NCBI RefSeq assembly: GCF_029076445.1
Contig: NZ_JARESG010000017.1
Span: 1-64,000, forward strand
Direction: 5' to 3'
DNA: 64,000 nt
Source: Pseudarthrobacter naphthalenicus
Lineage (GTDB): Bacteria > Actinomycetota > Actinomycetes > Actinomycetales > Micrococcaceae
Shown here one piece after another: positions 44,508 through 53,689 of the stretch (its first letter is position 1; the number at the start of each line of letters is the position of its first letter). The translations under genes and the position numbers were made by a program. Under the pieces are notes generated by a model. The model was not told the DNA's origin, ran no database searches, and saw only the letters and a list, made by a program, of their open reading frames with translations.

Positions 44508-47435
44508 ATGGCCACACGTACTACTCCCGCGCCCAAAGGCACCGCCCGAGGCGCGAACACCGCCAAATCCGGGAGCTCCGCGGGCCGCGGCGCAGGATCG
44601 TCGGGCTCCAAAGCCGGCGCCGGCGGAAGGACGGGATCCTCCACCGGTGCTGCCCGCACGCGCCAGCTTCCCGCCGTCGAACAGCGGCAGCCGTGGCTCC
44701 TGCGCGTGGTGGGCGGCGCATGGCTGGCCATCGGACACCTCGTGGGCGGAGGAGTCCGCCGGATCGGTTCCGACGTCAGCGACCTGCCGGCGGAGGACCG
44801 CCGCGACGGAGCTGCCCTGTTTAATCTCGCGCTCGGAACCTTCATCGCCACCTTCGCCTGGTGGGGCCTCACGGGCTGGTTCCCCGACGCCGTGTACAGC
44901 GTGGTCAACGGAACCTTCGGCTGGGTGTCGCTGGTCTTGCCGCTGATGCTTTTTGCCTGCGCCTTCCGGCTCTTCCGGCAGCCCGATGACGGCCGCGGAA
45001 ACAACCGGGTGGGCATCGGCTTCCTCATCATGACGTTCGCGGGCTGCGGGCTCGCGCACGTGCTGGGCGGCCAGCCCACGGTCGCCGAAGGCTTCGATGG
45101 CCTCCGCCAGGCCGGCGGCATGCTTGGCTTCCTGGCGGCGTCCCCGCTGGCAGCCATCCACCCTGCGGTGCCCGTTGTCCTGTATGGCGTTCTGGCCTTC
45201 ATCTCCTTGCTGATCATCACGGCCACACCCTTCGGCGCCATTCCCCGCCGGCTCCGGGCAGCCTACGAACACCTCATGGGCCTTGACCTGCAGGAACCCG
45301 GCGAGGCAGCCGACCGCCACGACCGCAGCTATCTTGAGCAGACGCGCGCCGCCGTGGCCCCGCGCAAGAAGAAGCGCCGTTTCTTCGGCAGGAATGAAGA
45401 CTCCGACGCCGGGCTGGAAGGCTATGTGGGTGACGAGGCCTTTGAGCACGCGGTCATCGATGACGAGGACGCCGAGGCCGACAAATCAGGCCGCGGACCC
45501 CGTCCTGCGCCCGGTGTGCGGCGCCCCACGCAGGCTGAGATGGCCGTCGAAAAGATCAAGGCGGCCCAGGGCCTGGGGGCAGCAGGAAACAGTCCGGCGG
45601 AGAACGCCACCGAGGCCATTCCGCTCGTCACCCCGGGCATGGTGGCCGCCGGCTCGCTCAACCCGGCTGCCGGCGCCATCCCTCAGGTGCCGGCCAAACC
45701 CGTCACTCCGGTGCCGCTGCCCACGCCCATCCCGCAACGGACCGAACAGCTCTCCCTGGCGGGCGACGTCACCTATACCCTGCCGTCGTCCGACGTGCTG
45801 ACTCCGGGCTCCATCCCCAAGGAGCGCACTGAGGCCAATGACGCCGTCGTCGCCGCCCTCACGGACACCCTCCAGCAGTTCAACGTGGATGCCACGGTGA
45901 CCGGCTTCAGCCGCGGCCCCACCGTGACCCGCTACGAAATTGAACTGGCCTCCGGAACCAAGGTGGAACGGGTCACCGCCCTGTCCAAGAACATTTCCTA
46001 CGCCGTGGCCTCCAGCGACGTCCGCATCCTGAGCCCGATTCCGGGTAAGTCCGCCATCGGCATTGAAATCCCCAACACTGACCGCGAAACCGTTTCGCTC
46101 GGCGACGTCCTCCGCAGCCAGAACGCACGCCGGACCGAACACCCGATGGTGATGGGTGTGGGCAAAGACGTCGAAGGCGGCTACGTCGTGGCGAACCTGG
46201 CCAAGATGCCCCACCTGCTGGTGGCGGGAGCCACGGGCGCTGGTAAGTCATCGTTCGTGAACTCCATGATCACCTCCATCCTGATGCGAGCCACCCCGGA
46301 CGAGGTCCGCATGGTCATGGTGGACCCCAAACGCGTGGAACTGACCGCCTACGAAGGTGTGCCGCACCTCATCACACCCATCATCACCAATCCGAAGAAG
46401 GCCGCCGAGGCCCTGCAGTGGGTGGTCCGGGAAATGGACGCCCGGTACGATGACCTGGCCAACTACGGGTTCAAACACATCGACGACTTCAACAAGGCGG
46501 TCCGGGCCGGCAAGGTGATCCCGCCCGAGGGTTCCAAGCGGGTCATCCGTCCGTACCCGTACCTGCTGGTGATCGTTGACGAGCTGGCCGACCTCATGAT
46601 GGTGGCTCCGCGCGACGTGGAGGATTCGATTGTCCGCATCACGCAGCTCGCGCGTGCGGCCGGCATCCACCTGGTCCTGGCAACGCAGCGGCCCTCCGTG
46701 GATGTGGTGACCGGTCTGATCAAGGCCAATGTCCCCTCCCGCATGGCGTTTGCCACGTCTTCGGTCACGGACTCACGCGTGGTCCTCGACCAGCCCGGTG
46801 CGGAGAAACTCATTGGCCAGGGCGATGCCCTGTTCCTGCCGATGGGCGCCTCCAAAGCCATGCGCGTCCAGGGCGCCTGGGTCACTGAATCCGAAATCCA
46901 CAAGGTTGTCGAGCACGTCAAGGGCCAGCTGAAGGCCGTGTACCGTGACGACGTCGCCCCTGAGGCGCAGAAGAAGCAGATCGACGACGACATCGGGGAC
47001 GACCTCGAAGTCCTGCTGCAGGCCACGGAACTGGTGGTCACCACCCAGTTCGGCTCAACCTCCATGCTCCAGCGCAAACTCCGCGTCGGATTCGCCAAGG
47101 CCGGACGGCTCATGGACCTCCTGGAGTCGCGGGGAGTGGTAGGCCCGTCAGAAGGTTCCAAAGCACGCGACGTCCTGGTCAAGCCGGACGATCTCGCCGC
47201 CGTGCTTGCCGCCATGAAGGGTCAGGACGCGCCCGCGGTTGCCGATTCCCAGACCGCCGCCCTCAGTGAGAACGCCAACGCCAACATCGCCCAGGGCGGC
47301 TACGCGGAAGACCTGGTCCAGGCGGACCTGGACCAGCGCAGCCAGAGCGTCGAATACTTCGACGGCGCAGATACGAGCTCCGGTGACGATGATGAAGACG
47401 GGTCCGAAGACGCCTGGTCGCTCACCGGACGGTAG
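44508..47435 (+). CDS. ftsK: FtsK/SpoIIIE family DNA translocase
   Basis: 975 residues. A Ser/Gly/Ala-rich basic N-terminus (about 1-55) is followed by four to five membrane helices (about 100-250), an acidic/Pro linker, and the motor domain: alpha (VTGFSRGPTVTRYEIEL), RecA-like with Walker A GATGAGKSS near residue 577 and Walker B LLVIVDELADLMM. A C-terminal gamma winged helix (SMLQRKLRVGFAKAGRLMDLLE) recognises KOPS-like DNA. Moves chromosome ends at the septum. Confidence 0.96.
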   Translation: MATRTTPAPKGTARGANTAKSGSSAGRGAGSSGSKAGAGGRTGSSTGAARTRQLPAVEQRQPWLLRVVGGAWLAIGHLVGGGVRRIGSDVSDLPAEDRRDGAALFNLALGTFIATFAWWGLTGWFPDAVYSVVNGTFGWVSLVLPLMLFACAFRLFRQPDDGRGNNRVGIGFLIMTFAGCGLAHVLGGQPTVAEGFDGLRQAGGMLGFLAASPLAAIHPAVPVVLYGVLAFISLLIITATPFGAIPRRLRAAYEHLMGLDLQEPGEAADRHDRSYLEQTRAAVAPRKKKRRFFGRNEDSDAGLEGYVGDEAFEHAVIDDEDAEADKSGRGPRPAPGVRRPTQAEMAVEKIKAAQGLGAAGNSPAENATEAIPLVTPGMVAAGSLNPAAGAIPQVPAKPVTPVPLPTPIPQRTEQLSLAGDVTYTLPSSDVLTPGSIPKERTEANDAVVAALTDTLQQFNVDATVTGFSRGPTVTRYEIELASGTKVERVTALSKNISYAVASSDVRILSPIPGKSAIGIEIPNTDRETVSLGDVLRSQNARRTEHPMVMGVGKDVEGGYVVANLAKMPHLLVAGATGAGKSSFVNSMITSILMRATPDEVRMVMVDPKRVELTAYEGVPHLITPIITNPKKAAEALQWVVREMDARYDDLANYGFKHIDDFNKAVRAGKVIPPEGSKRVIRPYPYLLVIVDELADLMMVAPRDVEDSIVRITQLARAAGIHLVLATQRPSVDVVTGLIKANVPSRMAFATSSVTDSRVVLDQPGAEKLIGQGDALFLPMGASKAMRVQGAWVTESEIHKVVEHVKGQLKAVYRDDVAPEAQKKQIDDDIGDDLEVLLQATELVVTTQFGSTSMLQRKLRVGFAKAGRLMDLLESRGVVGPSEGSKARDVLVKPDDLAAVLAAMKGQDAPAVADSQTAALSENANANIAQGGYAEDLVQADLDQRSQSVEYFDGADTSSGDDDEDGSEDAWSLTGR

Positions 47436-47444
47436 CCTAGGAGG
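47433..47444 (+). promoter_or_regulatory. Promoter -10/RBS overlap at pgsA
   Basis: TAGCCT at 47433-47438, then AGGAGG, then GTG 47445. A transcript starting at the GTG would discard the AGGAGG; read-through from ftsK would use it only at very short spacing. Confidence 0.45.
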
Positions 47445-48092
47445 GTGACTAGCACCGAAGCAACTGCCGCAGGCTCCAGCAGCCGCGGGATTTGGAATCT
47501 CCCCAACATCCTGACCATGCTGCGTATTGCGCTCGTGCCGTTCTTCGTCTGGTTCCTCCTCCTCGATGCCCCCGGGCTGCGCAGCGAGTCCGGCCCGTGG
47601 CGCTGGGCGGCGGTACTGGGATTCGCCGTCGCCATCTACACGGACAAGCTCGACGGCGACATCGCCAGGAGCCGCGGGCTCGTCACCAATTTCGGCAAGA
47701 TCGCCGATCCCATCGCCGATAAGCTCCTGATCGGCTCCGCGCTGGTCATGTTGTGCGTCCTCGGTGAGCTGCCGTGGTGGGTCACCATCGTGATCCTCAT
47801 TCGGGAGTGGGGCATCACCGCTCTTCGCTTCTTTGTCATCCGCTATGGCGTCATTCCGGCCTCGCGCGGCGGCAAGCTCAAGACCGTGGTGCAGACGGCG
47901 GCCATCTTCCTGTACCTTCTGCCGTTGGGCGCGCTGGCACCCTGGCTGGTGTGGGTGGCCTTCGCGGTCATGATGGTGGCGGTACTCATCACCGTGTGGA
48001 CCGGCGTCGAATACGTGGTGGAAGCCCTTCGCCTCCGGGCACGGGGAAAGCGGTCCCGGAACCCAGAACCAGACCCCCAGGAGCAGCCATGA
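47445..48092 (+). CDS. pgsA: CDP-diacylglycerol-glycerol-3-phosphate 3-phosphatidyltransferase
   Basis: 215-residue membrane enzyme of phosphatidylglycerol synthesis. The full CDP-alcohol phosphotransferase signature is present: D-x2-D-G-x2-A-R-x8-G-x3-D-x3-D in YTDKLDGDIARSRG and NFGKIADPIADKL. About six membrane helices; a polar, basic C-terminus. The stop overlaps the next gene's ATG by 4 bp. Confidence 0.95.
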   Translation: MTSTEATAAGSSSRGIWNLPNILTMLRIALVPFFVWFLLLDAPGLRSESGPWRWAAVLGFAVAIYTDKLDGDIARSRGLVTNFGKIADPIADKLLIGSALVMLCVLGELPWWVTIVILIREWGITALRFFVIRYGVIPASRGGKLKTVVQTAAIFLYLLPLGALAPWLVWVAFAVMMVAVLITVWTGVEYVVEALRLRARGKRSRNPEPDPQEQP

Positions 48093-48568
48093 CAAATCTT
48101 CACCATCTGGCCGAACAGGCAGTCCGTAATGCCCTGGACGCGGGCCGCACCGTTGCCGCCGCTGAATCCCTGACGGCCGGGATGGTCACCGCTGTCCTGG
48201 CAGATACCGCCGGCGCCTCGGGGATGCTTCAGGGCGGCGTGGTGGCTTACCAGAACTCCGTGAAAGTTGACATCCTGGGCGTTTCAGCCGAGCTCCTGGC
48301 CGCCGTCGGCTCGGTGGATGGCGACGTCGCCGCCGCGATGGCAAGGGGTGTCCGGTCGGCACTGGGTGCGGACATCGGCGTTGCCACCACCGGTGTTGCC
48401 GGACCGGAGGAACACGACGGCAAAGCCGTGGGCACCGTCTTCATTGGAATTGCCACTGCCGAAGGCGCCTCGGCTTTCCCCTACAGCTTCACCGGGAACC
48501 GCGCCGATATCCGCGGGCAGGCGTGCGGTGCGGCGCTGGAACGGCTGCTCACGGTCCTGCCTTCCTGA
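48089..48568 (+). CDS. pncC: CinA family nicotinamide-nucleotide amidohydrolase (PncC-like)
   Basis: 159 residues, the C-terminal CinA domain alone. Conserved VAAAESLTAGMVTAVLAD, the Tyr-containing GGVVAYQNSVKVDILGV and ATTGVAGPEEHDGKAVGTVFIGI match nicotinamide mononucleotide deamidases. Likely recycles NMN. CAGGAG precedes the ATG within pgsA, so the two are coupled; pgsA-cinA-recA linkage is common in Gram-positives. Confidence 0.92.
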   Translation: MTNLHHLAEQAVRNALDAGRTVAAAESLTAGMVTAVLADTAGASGMLQGGVVAYQNSVKVDILGVSAELLAAVGSVDGDVAAAMARGVRSALGADIGVATTGVAGPEEHDGKAVGTVFIGIATAEGASAFPYSFTGNRADIRGQACGAALERLLTVLPS

Positions 48569-48649
48569 GGGCCTATGCCTTTGAAGCTACCGGGCGTAAA
48601 GTTGCCGGGAACAAATCCCCGAACGTATTAGTTATTACATTGTGTCGCT

Positions 48650-48677
48650 TTGGCAGAGCCGGGGCGCCTAGGATAAA
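48650..48677 (+). promoter_or_regulatory. Candidate promoter of the ClgR-like gene
   Basis: TTGGCA at 48650-48655 and GATAAA at 48672-48677 with a 16-bp spacer. The region is markedly AT-richer than its surroundings. Confidence 0.45.
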
Positions 48678-48730
48678 TATCAACTTCGGTTTCATATGGA
48701 CCGGACTTATGAAGGAGCAAGGCGATACAG

Positions 48731-49171
48731 ATGGTAAAGCAGCCCGTATCCGTAAACGGCGTTGTCCGCTGGAAGGATGTGGGCCTCGCCGATCAGGCTA
48801 AGAGCGAACAGAAGGAGCGCAAAATGGTAGTACTTCGCCACGAAATCGGTGATGTCCTGCGCGATGTCCGCCAGCGCCAGGGTCGTACGCTCCGCGAAGT
48901 TTCGCACAGTGCCCGTGTATCCCTCGGCTACCTCAGCGAAGTGGAACGGGGTCAGAAGGAAGCCTCGTCAGAGCTCCTGTCGTCGATCTGCTCCGCCTTG
49001 GACGTGCCGTTGTCCAGCATGCTCCGTGAAGTCAGCGACCGCGTAGCCGTCGCCGAAGGCGTTGCCGTTCCAGACACCGTTCCGCAGGAATTCTCCCAGC
49101 GCTACGGCCGCGACCTTGACCGCGAAATCAACAACGAACTTTCCACCGGCCTGCTTTCCGGCGCACGGTAA
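48731..49171 (+). CDS. clgR: ClgR-like XRE-family transcriptional regulator
   Basis: 146 residues. The helix-turn-helix ([43 protein letters not shown]) closely matches ClgR, which activates clp protease genes in actinobacteria. The C-terminus is an acidic tail. Two starts are plausible: ATG 48731 (given) with a weakly placed AAGGAG, or ATG 48824 with GAAGGAG at ideal distance, giving [15 protein letters not shown], which is where known ClgR proteins begin. Located between pncC and recA as in Streptomyces and Corynebacterium. Confidence 0.88.
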   Translation: MVKQPVSVNGVVRWKDVGLADQAKSEQKERKMVVLRHEIGDVLRDVRQRQGRTLREVSHSARVSLGYLSEVERGQKEASSELLSSICSALDVPLSSMLREVSDRVAVAEGVAVPDTVPQEFSQRYGRDLDREINNELSTGLLSGAR

Positions 49172-49190
49172 GCAAGCCTGCACTACTCAT

Positions 49191-49225
49191 AACGAAGCCT
49201 CCGGTCATTGGCCGGAGGCTTCGTT
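49191..49225. terminator. Bidirectional terminator (clgR/MarR)
   Basis: A perfect 14-bp stem: 49191-49204 with 49212-49225, 7-nt loop. Between convergent genes; ends in GTT on the plus strand. Confidence 0.85.
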
Positions 49226-49245
49226 GCGCTTGGTCCCCGCTTTGT

Positions 49246-49812
49246 CTACCTGGAAGCGTTGCCCGCCCGGTGCGTTGCCGCCGCGTCTTTGCCGATGACG
49301 TCAAGATCAAAGATGGAGTTGAGCTTGGCCATGTATTCGGCCAGCGTCTGCAGTTCCTCCACCGGCCATTCCCCCAACCGCTCCCGGAAGTCCTGCCGGC
49401 GCGCATCCTGGACCTGGTGCATCTTCTCCTCACCCTTTTCGGTGAGACGGATCGACTGCGCCCGCCCGTCGAGCGGATCGGCCTCTTTGGAGACCAAACC
49501 GATGCTTTCAAGGAAGGCGATCTGGCGGCTCACCGACGGCTTGCCCACGCCAATGTTCTGCGCAAGGTCCGTCAGGCGGATGGGACCCTCACGCCGAATA
49601 ACCGCCAACAGGCCGTAGGCCGATGGCTCCATGTCCGGATGGACCTGGCGCGAAAGCTGCTGGGAAATGGAACGCGAACGGCGCCAAAAAAGGCTGATTT
49701 GATGTTCCACCGTGTTGAGCGTTTCGTCGAGGCTGTCCCCGCTTGAAACGGAATCCGGCGCGCCTGCGTCAGCACGTGCTCCCCGCTGGCGGCCATCGGC
49801 TGGATTGCTCAT
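49246..49812 (-). CDS. MarR family transcriptional regulator
   Basis: 188 residues. Winged helix-turn-helix with LTDLAQNIGVGKPSVSRQIAFLESIGLVSKEADPLDGRAQSIRLTEKG, the typical MarR recognition helix and wing with DxRxxxxxLT. The N-terminal 25 residues are disordered. Start at the ATG 49812 because a -10 hexamer lies seven bases upstream; an upstream frame to 49839 would overlap that promoter. Ligand and targets unknown. Confidence 0.87.
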   Translation of the reverse strand: MSNPADGRQRGARADAGAPDSVSSGDSLDETLNTVEHQISLFWRRSRSISQQLSRQVHPDMEPSAYGLLAVIRREGPIRLTDLAQNIGVGKPSVSRQIAFLESIGLVSKEADPLDGRAQSIRLTEKGEEKMHQVQDARRQDFRERLGEWPVEELQTLAEYMAKLNSIFDLDVIGKDAAATHRAGNASR

Positions 49813-49819
49813 GCCAACA

Positions 49820-49825
49820 ATTCTA
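49820..49825 (-). promoter_or_regulatory. Leaderless promoter -10 for the MarR gene
   Basis: On the minus strand TAGAAT is followed by seven bases and the ATG at 49812. Confidence 0.55.
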
Positions 49826-49853
49826 GGGTCCCGGAACATGAGAGACTCTATTG

Positions 49854-50075
49854 GTGCGGATCAGTGACTATTGGCGGCTTATGGACGACGAATTCGGGGC
49901 AGGCTACTCAAGGGTCCTCAGCAGCACCCTGGTCCTGGCAGGCGTTGGGGGACGCACCGCGGACGAAGCACTCAAGGCCGGCGTGAGCCCTCGAAGCGTA
50001 TGGCTCGCCATGTGTGAGGTGCAGGACGTTCCGCCCGAGCGGCGCCTGGGCCGTGACGTGAAGCCCCGGGACTAA
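49854..50075 (+). CDS. DUF3046 protein
   Basis: 73 residues: MRISDYWRLMDDEFGAGYSRVLSSTL, then LAGVGGRTADEALKAGVSPRSVWLAMC. This small helical family lies upstream of recA across actinobacteria and has no known function. GTG 49854 is chosen over the TTG one codon earlier because relatives begin MRxSxYWxLM. No ribosome site is visible. Confidence 0.88.
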   Translation: MRISDYWRLMDDEFGAGYSRVLSSTLVLAGVGGRTADEALKAGVSPRSVWLAMCEVQDVPPERRLGRDVKPRD

Positions 50076-50108
50076 CGGGCACGCTCCTTCCTTCCGGCTG
50101 ACACGCCG

Positions 50109-50134
50109 TCGAATCTGTTCGAATATCTGTTCGG
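50109..50134 (+). promoter_or_regulatory. SOS (LexA) box of recA
   Basis: TCGAATATCTGTTCGG at 50119-50134 matches the actinobacterial LexA consensus TCGAACATATGTTCGA at 13 of 16 positions. A second overlapping palindrome, TCGAATCTGTTCGA at 50109-50122, lies immediately upstream. Confidence 0.75.
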
Positions 50135-50147
50135 GTAAAGCTATGAT
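50118..50147 (+). promoter_or_regulatory. Promoter of recA
   Basis: TTCGAA at 50118-50123 and TATGAT at 50142-50147 with an 18-bp spacer. The -35 overlaps the SOS box, so LexA would block polymerase. The leader to the ATG is about 125 nt. Confidence 0.6.
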
Positions 50148-50159
50148 TTTTCCAGTGGG

Positions 50160-50168
50160 TTATCCACA
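50160..50168 (+). promoter_or_regulatory. Consensus DnaA box in the recA leader
   Basis: TTATCCACA, a perfect match to the DnaA box consensus, 12 bases after the recA -10. Confidence 0.45.
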
Positions 50169-50277
50169 TACGCGATGTCGCCCGGCTTGAATGTCAGAGG
50201 GTGCCATTAGCGTCAGAGATGACCAATAACGGCCGCTGAGGCCACTCCAAAGCGAGAAAGCATTAGAGGTGTGAACC

Positions 50278-51333
50278 ATGGCGGCAGCCCCGGATCGTGA
50301 AAAAGCGCTGGAAGCAGCGCTGGCCCAGATTGACAAGCAGTTCGGCAAGGGATCGGTCATGCGGCTGGGGGATGAAGTCCGTGCCCCCATCGAAGTCATT
50401 CCCACCGGCTCCATCGCCCTGGACGTCGCCCTGGGCATTGGCGGTTTGCCCCGCGGCCGCGTTGTGGAGATCTACGGCCCGGAATCCTCGGGTAAAACCA
50501 CGGTGGCCCTGCACGCGGTCGCAAACGCTCAGCGTCTGGGCGGCATTGCTGCCTTCATCGACGCCGAGCACGCCCTGGACCCGGAATACGCTGCCAAGCT
50601 GGGCGTCGATACCGACGCCCTCCTGGTCTCCCAGCCGGACACCGGCGAGCAGGCACTGGAAATCATGGACATGCTGATCGGGTCCGGTTCCCTGGACGTC
50701 ATCGTCATCGACTCCGTGGCAGCCCTGGTGCCGCGTGCGGAAATCGAAGGCGACATGGGAGACAGCCACGTTGGCCTGCAGGCCCGCCTGATGAGCCAGG
50801 CGCTGCGTAAGATCACCGGCCGCCTGAGCCAGACCAAGACCACTGCCATCTTCATCAACCAGCTCCGTGAAAAGATCGGCGTGTTCTTCGGCTCCCCGGA
50901 GACCACCACCGGTGGTAAGGCCCTGAAGTTCTACGCCTCCATCCGCATCGACGTCCGCCGGATCCAGACGTTGAAGGAAGGCGCGGACTCGGTCGGTAAC
51001 CGCACCAAAGCCAAGATCGTCAAGAACAAAATGGCGCCGCCCTTCAAGATCGCCGAGTTTGACATCATCTACGGCCAGGGCATTTCCCGTGAGGGCGGCA
51101 TCATCGACATGGGTGTTGAACACGGCCTCATCAAGAAGTCCGGTTCATGGTTCACGTACGACGGCGACCAGCTGGGCCAGGGCATGGAGAACTCCCGCCG
51201 TTTCCTGCGCGACAACCCCGAACTGGCCGCCGAGCTGGAGCGCCTCATCAAGGAGAAGCTGGGGGTGGGTGTTAAGCCCGCCGCCGACGAGTCCAAGGAT
51301 TCGCCCAAGCTGAAGGCCGTTGACGGCTTCTAG
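50278..51333 (+). CDS. recA: Recombinase RecA
   Basis: 351 residues; strand exchange and SOS co-protease. Walker [10 protein letters not shown] at 67-75, the [10 protein letters not shown] region, Walker [15 protein letters not shown], loops L1/L2 ([22 protein letters not shown] and [18 protein letters not shown]) and the C-terminal domain are all intact. No intein is present. Its promoter carries a LexA box. recX follows. Confidence 0.99.
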   Translation: MAAAPDREKALEAALAQIDKQFGKGSVMRLGDEVRAPIEVIPTGSIALDVALGIGGLPRGRVVEIYGPESSGKTTVALHAVANAQRLGGIAAFIDAEHALDPEYAAKLGVDTDALLVSQPDTGEQALEIMDMLIGSGSLDVIVIDSVAALVPRAEIEGDMGDSHVGLQARLMSQALRKITGRLSQTKTTAIFINQLREKIGVFFGSPETTTGGKALKFYASIRIDVRRIQTLKEGADSVGNRTKAKIVKNKMAPPFKIAEFDIIYGQGISREGGIIDMGVEHGLIKKSGSWFTYDGDQLGQGMENSRRFLRDNPELAAELERLIKEKLGVGVKPAADESKDSPKLKAVDGF

Positions 51334-51388
51334 GTTGACGGGCCATTGGGCCGCATGTCCTGCCGAGCGTTTGAGGGGCCGGGAAATT

Positions 51389-52054
51389 ATGGGTGAATGG
51401 GAGTCCGGGGGAGGACCCGGGCGGCGTAAGGGTGCCGGCAGCCGGCGCAGGTCAGGCTGGGCCGGCAGTGCGGGCCAGGACGGGCCCGACCCTGAGTCGT
51501 CCGTCGCCTCGGACCCCGAACCCGACCCCGCCTCGGTTGCCCGCGCCATAGTCCTGCGGCAGCTGACCAGTTCGGCGAAAAGCCGATTGCAGCTGTCCCG
51601 CAAGCTCGCGGAACGGAACATCCCCGAGGACGTGGCCGAAGACGTCCTGGACCGGTTCCAGGAAGTCCGCCTGATCGACGACGCCGAGTTTGCCGACATG
51701 TGGGTGCGCAGCCGGTCCCAGTCGCGGAAGCTGGCGAAGGGGGCCCTCCGGCGCGAGTTGTCGGACAAGGGCATTGACGCCGATACTGCCGGCGCCGCAC
51801 TGGAGCAACTCTCCGACGCCGATGAAGAAGCTGCCGCCCGGGTACTGGTGGAACGCAAGCTGCGTTCCGGTGCGGACCTCTCCGACAGGGCCGAACGGGA
51901 CAAGACCACCCGACGCCTCGCCTCCATGCTCGCCCGGAAGGGCTACCAGCCTGCCCAGGCCTTCAGGGTGGTGGGCGAGGTCATTGATGCCCGGCTGGGC
52001 GGCGAGGCAGGCGGCTACGGGCCCGGCCACGACAGCTACGGCCCCGGCCTGTAG
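51389..52054 (+). CDS. recX: RecA regulatory protein RecX
   Basis: 221 residues. An N-terminal Gly/Arg-rich extension (about 50) is followed by three helical RecX repeats: LRQLTSSAKSRLQLSRKLAERNIPEDVAEDVLDRFQEVRLIDDAEFADMW and two more. It caps or disassembles RecA filaments. ATG 51389 is preferred; an in-frame TTG at 51320 would overlap recA. The C-terminal tail is a GYGPGHDSYGPGL low-complexity end. Confidence 0.92.
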   Translation: MGEWESGGGPGRRKGAGSRRRSGWAGSAGQDGPDPESSVASDPEPDPASVARAIVLRQLTSSAKSRLQLSRKLAERNIPEDVAEDVLDRFQEVRLIDDAEFADMWVRSRSQSRKLAKGALRRELSDKGIDADTAGAALEQLSDADEEAAARVLVERKLRSGADLSDRAERDKTTRRLASMLARKGYQPAQAFRVVGEVIDARLGGEAGGYGPGHDSYGPGL

Positions 52055-52084
52055 GCCGCCGGGGCGGAGCCTCCGCTGAGCCGG

Positions 52085-52096
52085 TACCCTTAACAG
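52085..52096 (+). promoter_or_regulatory. Leaderless promoter -10 for miaB
   Basis: TACCCT at 52085-52090, six-base spacer, GTG 52097. Confidence 0.5.
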
Positions 52097-53686
52097 GTGA
52101 GTTTGACCATTCCTTCCCCCGCATCCGGCACCGTCCCTTCCGCAGCCTCCGGCGCGCCGCACGAAACAGGCGCAATGCCCGTTGCAGGCGCTCCGCAGCC
52201 GCGTACCTATCAGGTGCGCACCTTTGGCTGCCAGATGAACGTCCATGATTCGGAGCGGATGGCCGGCATGCTCGAGGCGGCAGGCTACGTCGCCGCCCAA
52301 GGTGAGCAGGCCGACGTCGTCGTCTTCAACACCTGCGCGGTGCGTGAGAACGCGGACAACAAGCTCTACGGCAACCTGGGCATGCTGGCGCCGGTGAAGG
52401 CCGCCAACCCGGGAATGCAGATCGCCGTCGGCGGCTGCCTGGCGCAGAAGGACCGCGAAGCCATCCTCAGGAAGGCTCCCTGGGTGGACGCCGTGTTCGG
52501 AACCCACAATGTGGGCGCGTTGCCGGCGCTGCTGGACCGGGCCCGGCATAACAACGAAGCCCAGTTGGAGATCCTCGAATCCCTGGACGTTTTCCCCTCC
52601 ACCCTGCCCACCAAGCGGGACTCGGTCTACTCGGGATGGGTCTCCATCTCTGTGGGCTGCAACAACACCTGCACGTTCTGCATCGTTCCCGCCCTTCGCG
52701 GCAAGGAGAAGGACCGCCGCCCCGGCGACATCCTCGCTGAAATCCAGGCGCTCGTGGACGATGGTGCGATCGAAGTCACCCTCCTCGGGCAAAACGTGAA
52801 CTCCTATGGCGTGGAATTCGGCGACCGGCAGGCTTTCTCCAAACTCCTGCGCGCCTGCGGCGAAATCGAGGGCCTCGAGCGGGTCCGGTTCACCAGTCCG
52901 CACCCGGCTGCGTTCACCGACGACGTCATTGATGCCATGGCCGAGACCCCAAACGTTATGCCGCAGCTGCACATGCCGCTGCAGTCCGGATCGGACAAGG
53001 TCCTGAAAGACATGAAGCGGTCCTACCGGTCCACCAAGTTCCTTGGCATCCTGGACAAGGTGCGGGAGAAGATTCCGCACGCCGCCATCTCCACCGACAT
53101 CATTGTGGGCTTCCCGGGGGAGACGGAGGAGGACTTCCAGGCCACCCTGGATGTGGTGGAGAAATCGCGTTTCGCCACTGCTTTCACATTCCAGTACTCC
53201 AAGCGGCCGGGCACCCCCGCGGCAGAGCTGCCCGATCAGCTGCCCAAGGCCGTGGTGCAGGAGCGCTTTGAACGACTGACCGCCCTGCAGGACAGGATTG
53301 CCGCAGAAGAAAATGCCAAGCAGCTGGGCCGGCGGGTGGAAGTCATGGTTACCGCCCAGTCCGGCCGGAAGTCTGAAGAGACGCACCGGCTCTCGGGCAG
53401 GTCCCGGGACCAGCGGCTGGTGCACTTCTCGGTTCCCGCTGGCGCCGAATCACCCCGCCCCGGTGACCTGGTCACCGTCACCATCACCGAGGCCGCCGCC
53501 TTCCACCTCGTCGCGGACACGGCACTGGAGGACTACAGCCTGCGGCGGTCCCGAGCCGGCGATGCCTGGGACCGGTCGCAAGCGGACTCCTGCGGCGCTC
53601 CCGTCCCGGGCGCCGGAGCCGGCGCGGGCGGTGCCCGGACCGGCGTCCTGCTGGGCATGCCGACCCTGCCGGTCCGGAGCCGCTGA
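52097..53686 (+). CDS. miaB: tRNA-2-methylthio-N6-dimethylallyladenosine synthase
   Basis: 529 residues; radical SAM methylthiotransferase acting on A37 of tRNAs after MiaA. The UPF0004 domain has three cluster Cys ([24 protein letters not shown]). The radical SAM motif is CNNTCTFC, and a TRAM domain follows near residues 410-475. The N-terminus (about 35 residues) and the C-terminal 45 residues are low-complexity extensions. miaA follows after 3 bp. Confidence 0.96.
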   Translation: MSLTIPSPASGTVPSAASGAPHETGAMPVAGAPQPRTYQVRTFGCQMNVHDSERMAGMLEAAGYVAAQGEQADVVVFNTCAVRENADNKLYGNLGMLAPVKAANPGMQIAVGGCLAQKDREAILRKAPWVDAVFGTHNVGALPALLDRARHNNEAQLEILESLDVFPSTLPTKRDSVYSGWVSISVGCNNTCTFCIVPALRGKEKDRRPGDILAEIQALVDDGAIEVTLLGQNVNSYGVEFGDRQAFSKLLRACGEIEGLERVRFTSPHPAAFTDDVIDAMAETPNVMPQLHMPLQSGSDKVLKDMKRSYRSTKFLGILDKVREKIPHAAISTDIIVGFPGETEEDFQATLDVVEKSRFATAFTFQYSKRPGTPAAELPDQLPKAVVQERFERLTALQDRIAAEENAKQLGRRVEVMVTAQSGRKSEETHRLSGRSRDQRLVHFSVPAGAESPRPGDLVTVTITEAAAFHLVADTALEDYSLRRSRAGDAWDRSQADSCGAPVPGAGAGAGGARTGVLLGMPTLPVRSR

Positions 53687-53689
53687 CCG

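Noticed and set aside
48600-48730. ClgR autoregulatory operator
   Set aside because: A partial CGC-type match near 48645 lacks the second half of the palindrome, so it is not called.
50160-50168. Replication origin based on a DnaA box
   Set aside because: A single box without clustering, AT-rich unwinding region or dnaA/dnaN neighbours.
51452-53425. Minus-strand 657-codon open frame over recX-miaB
   Set aside because: Shadow frame spanning two real genes and a promoter.
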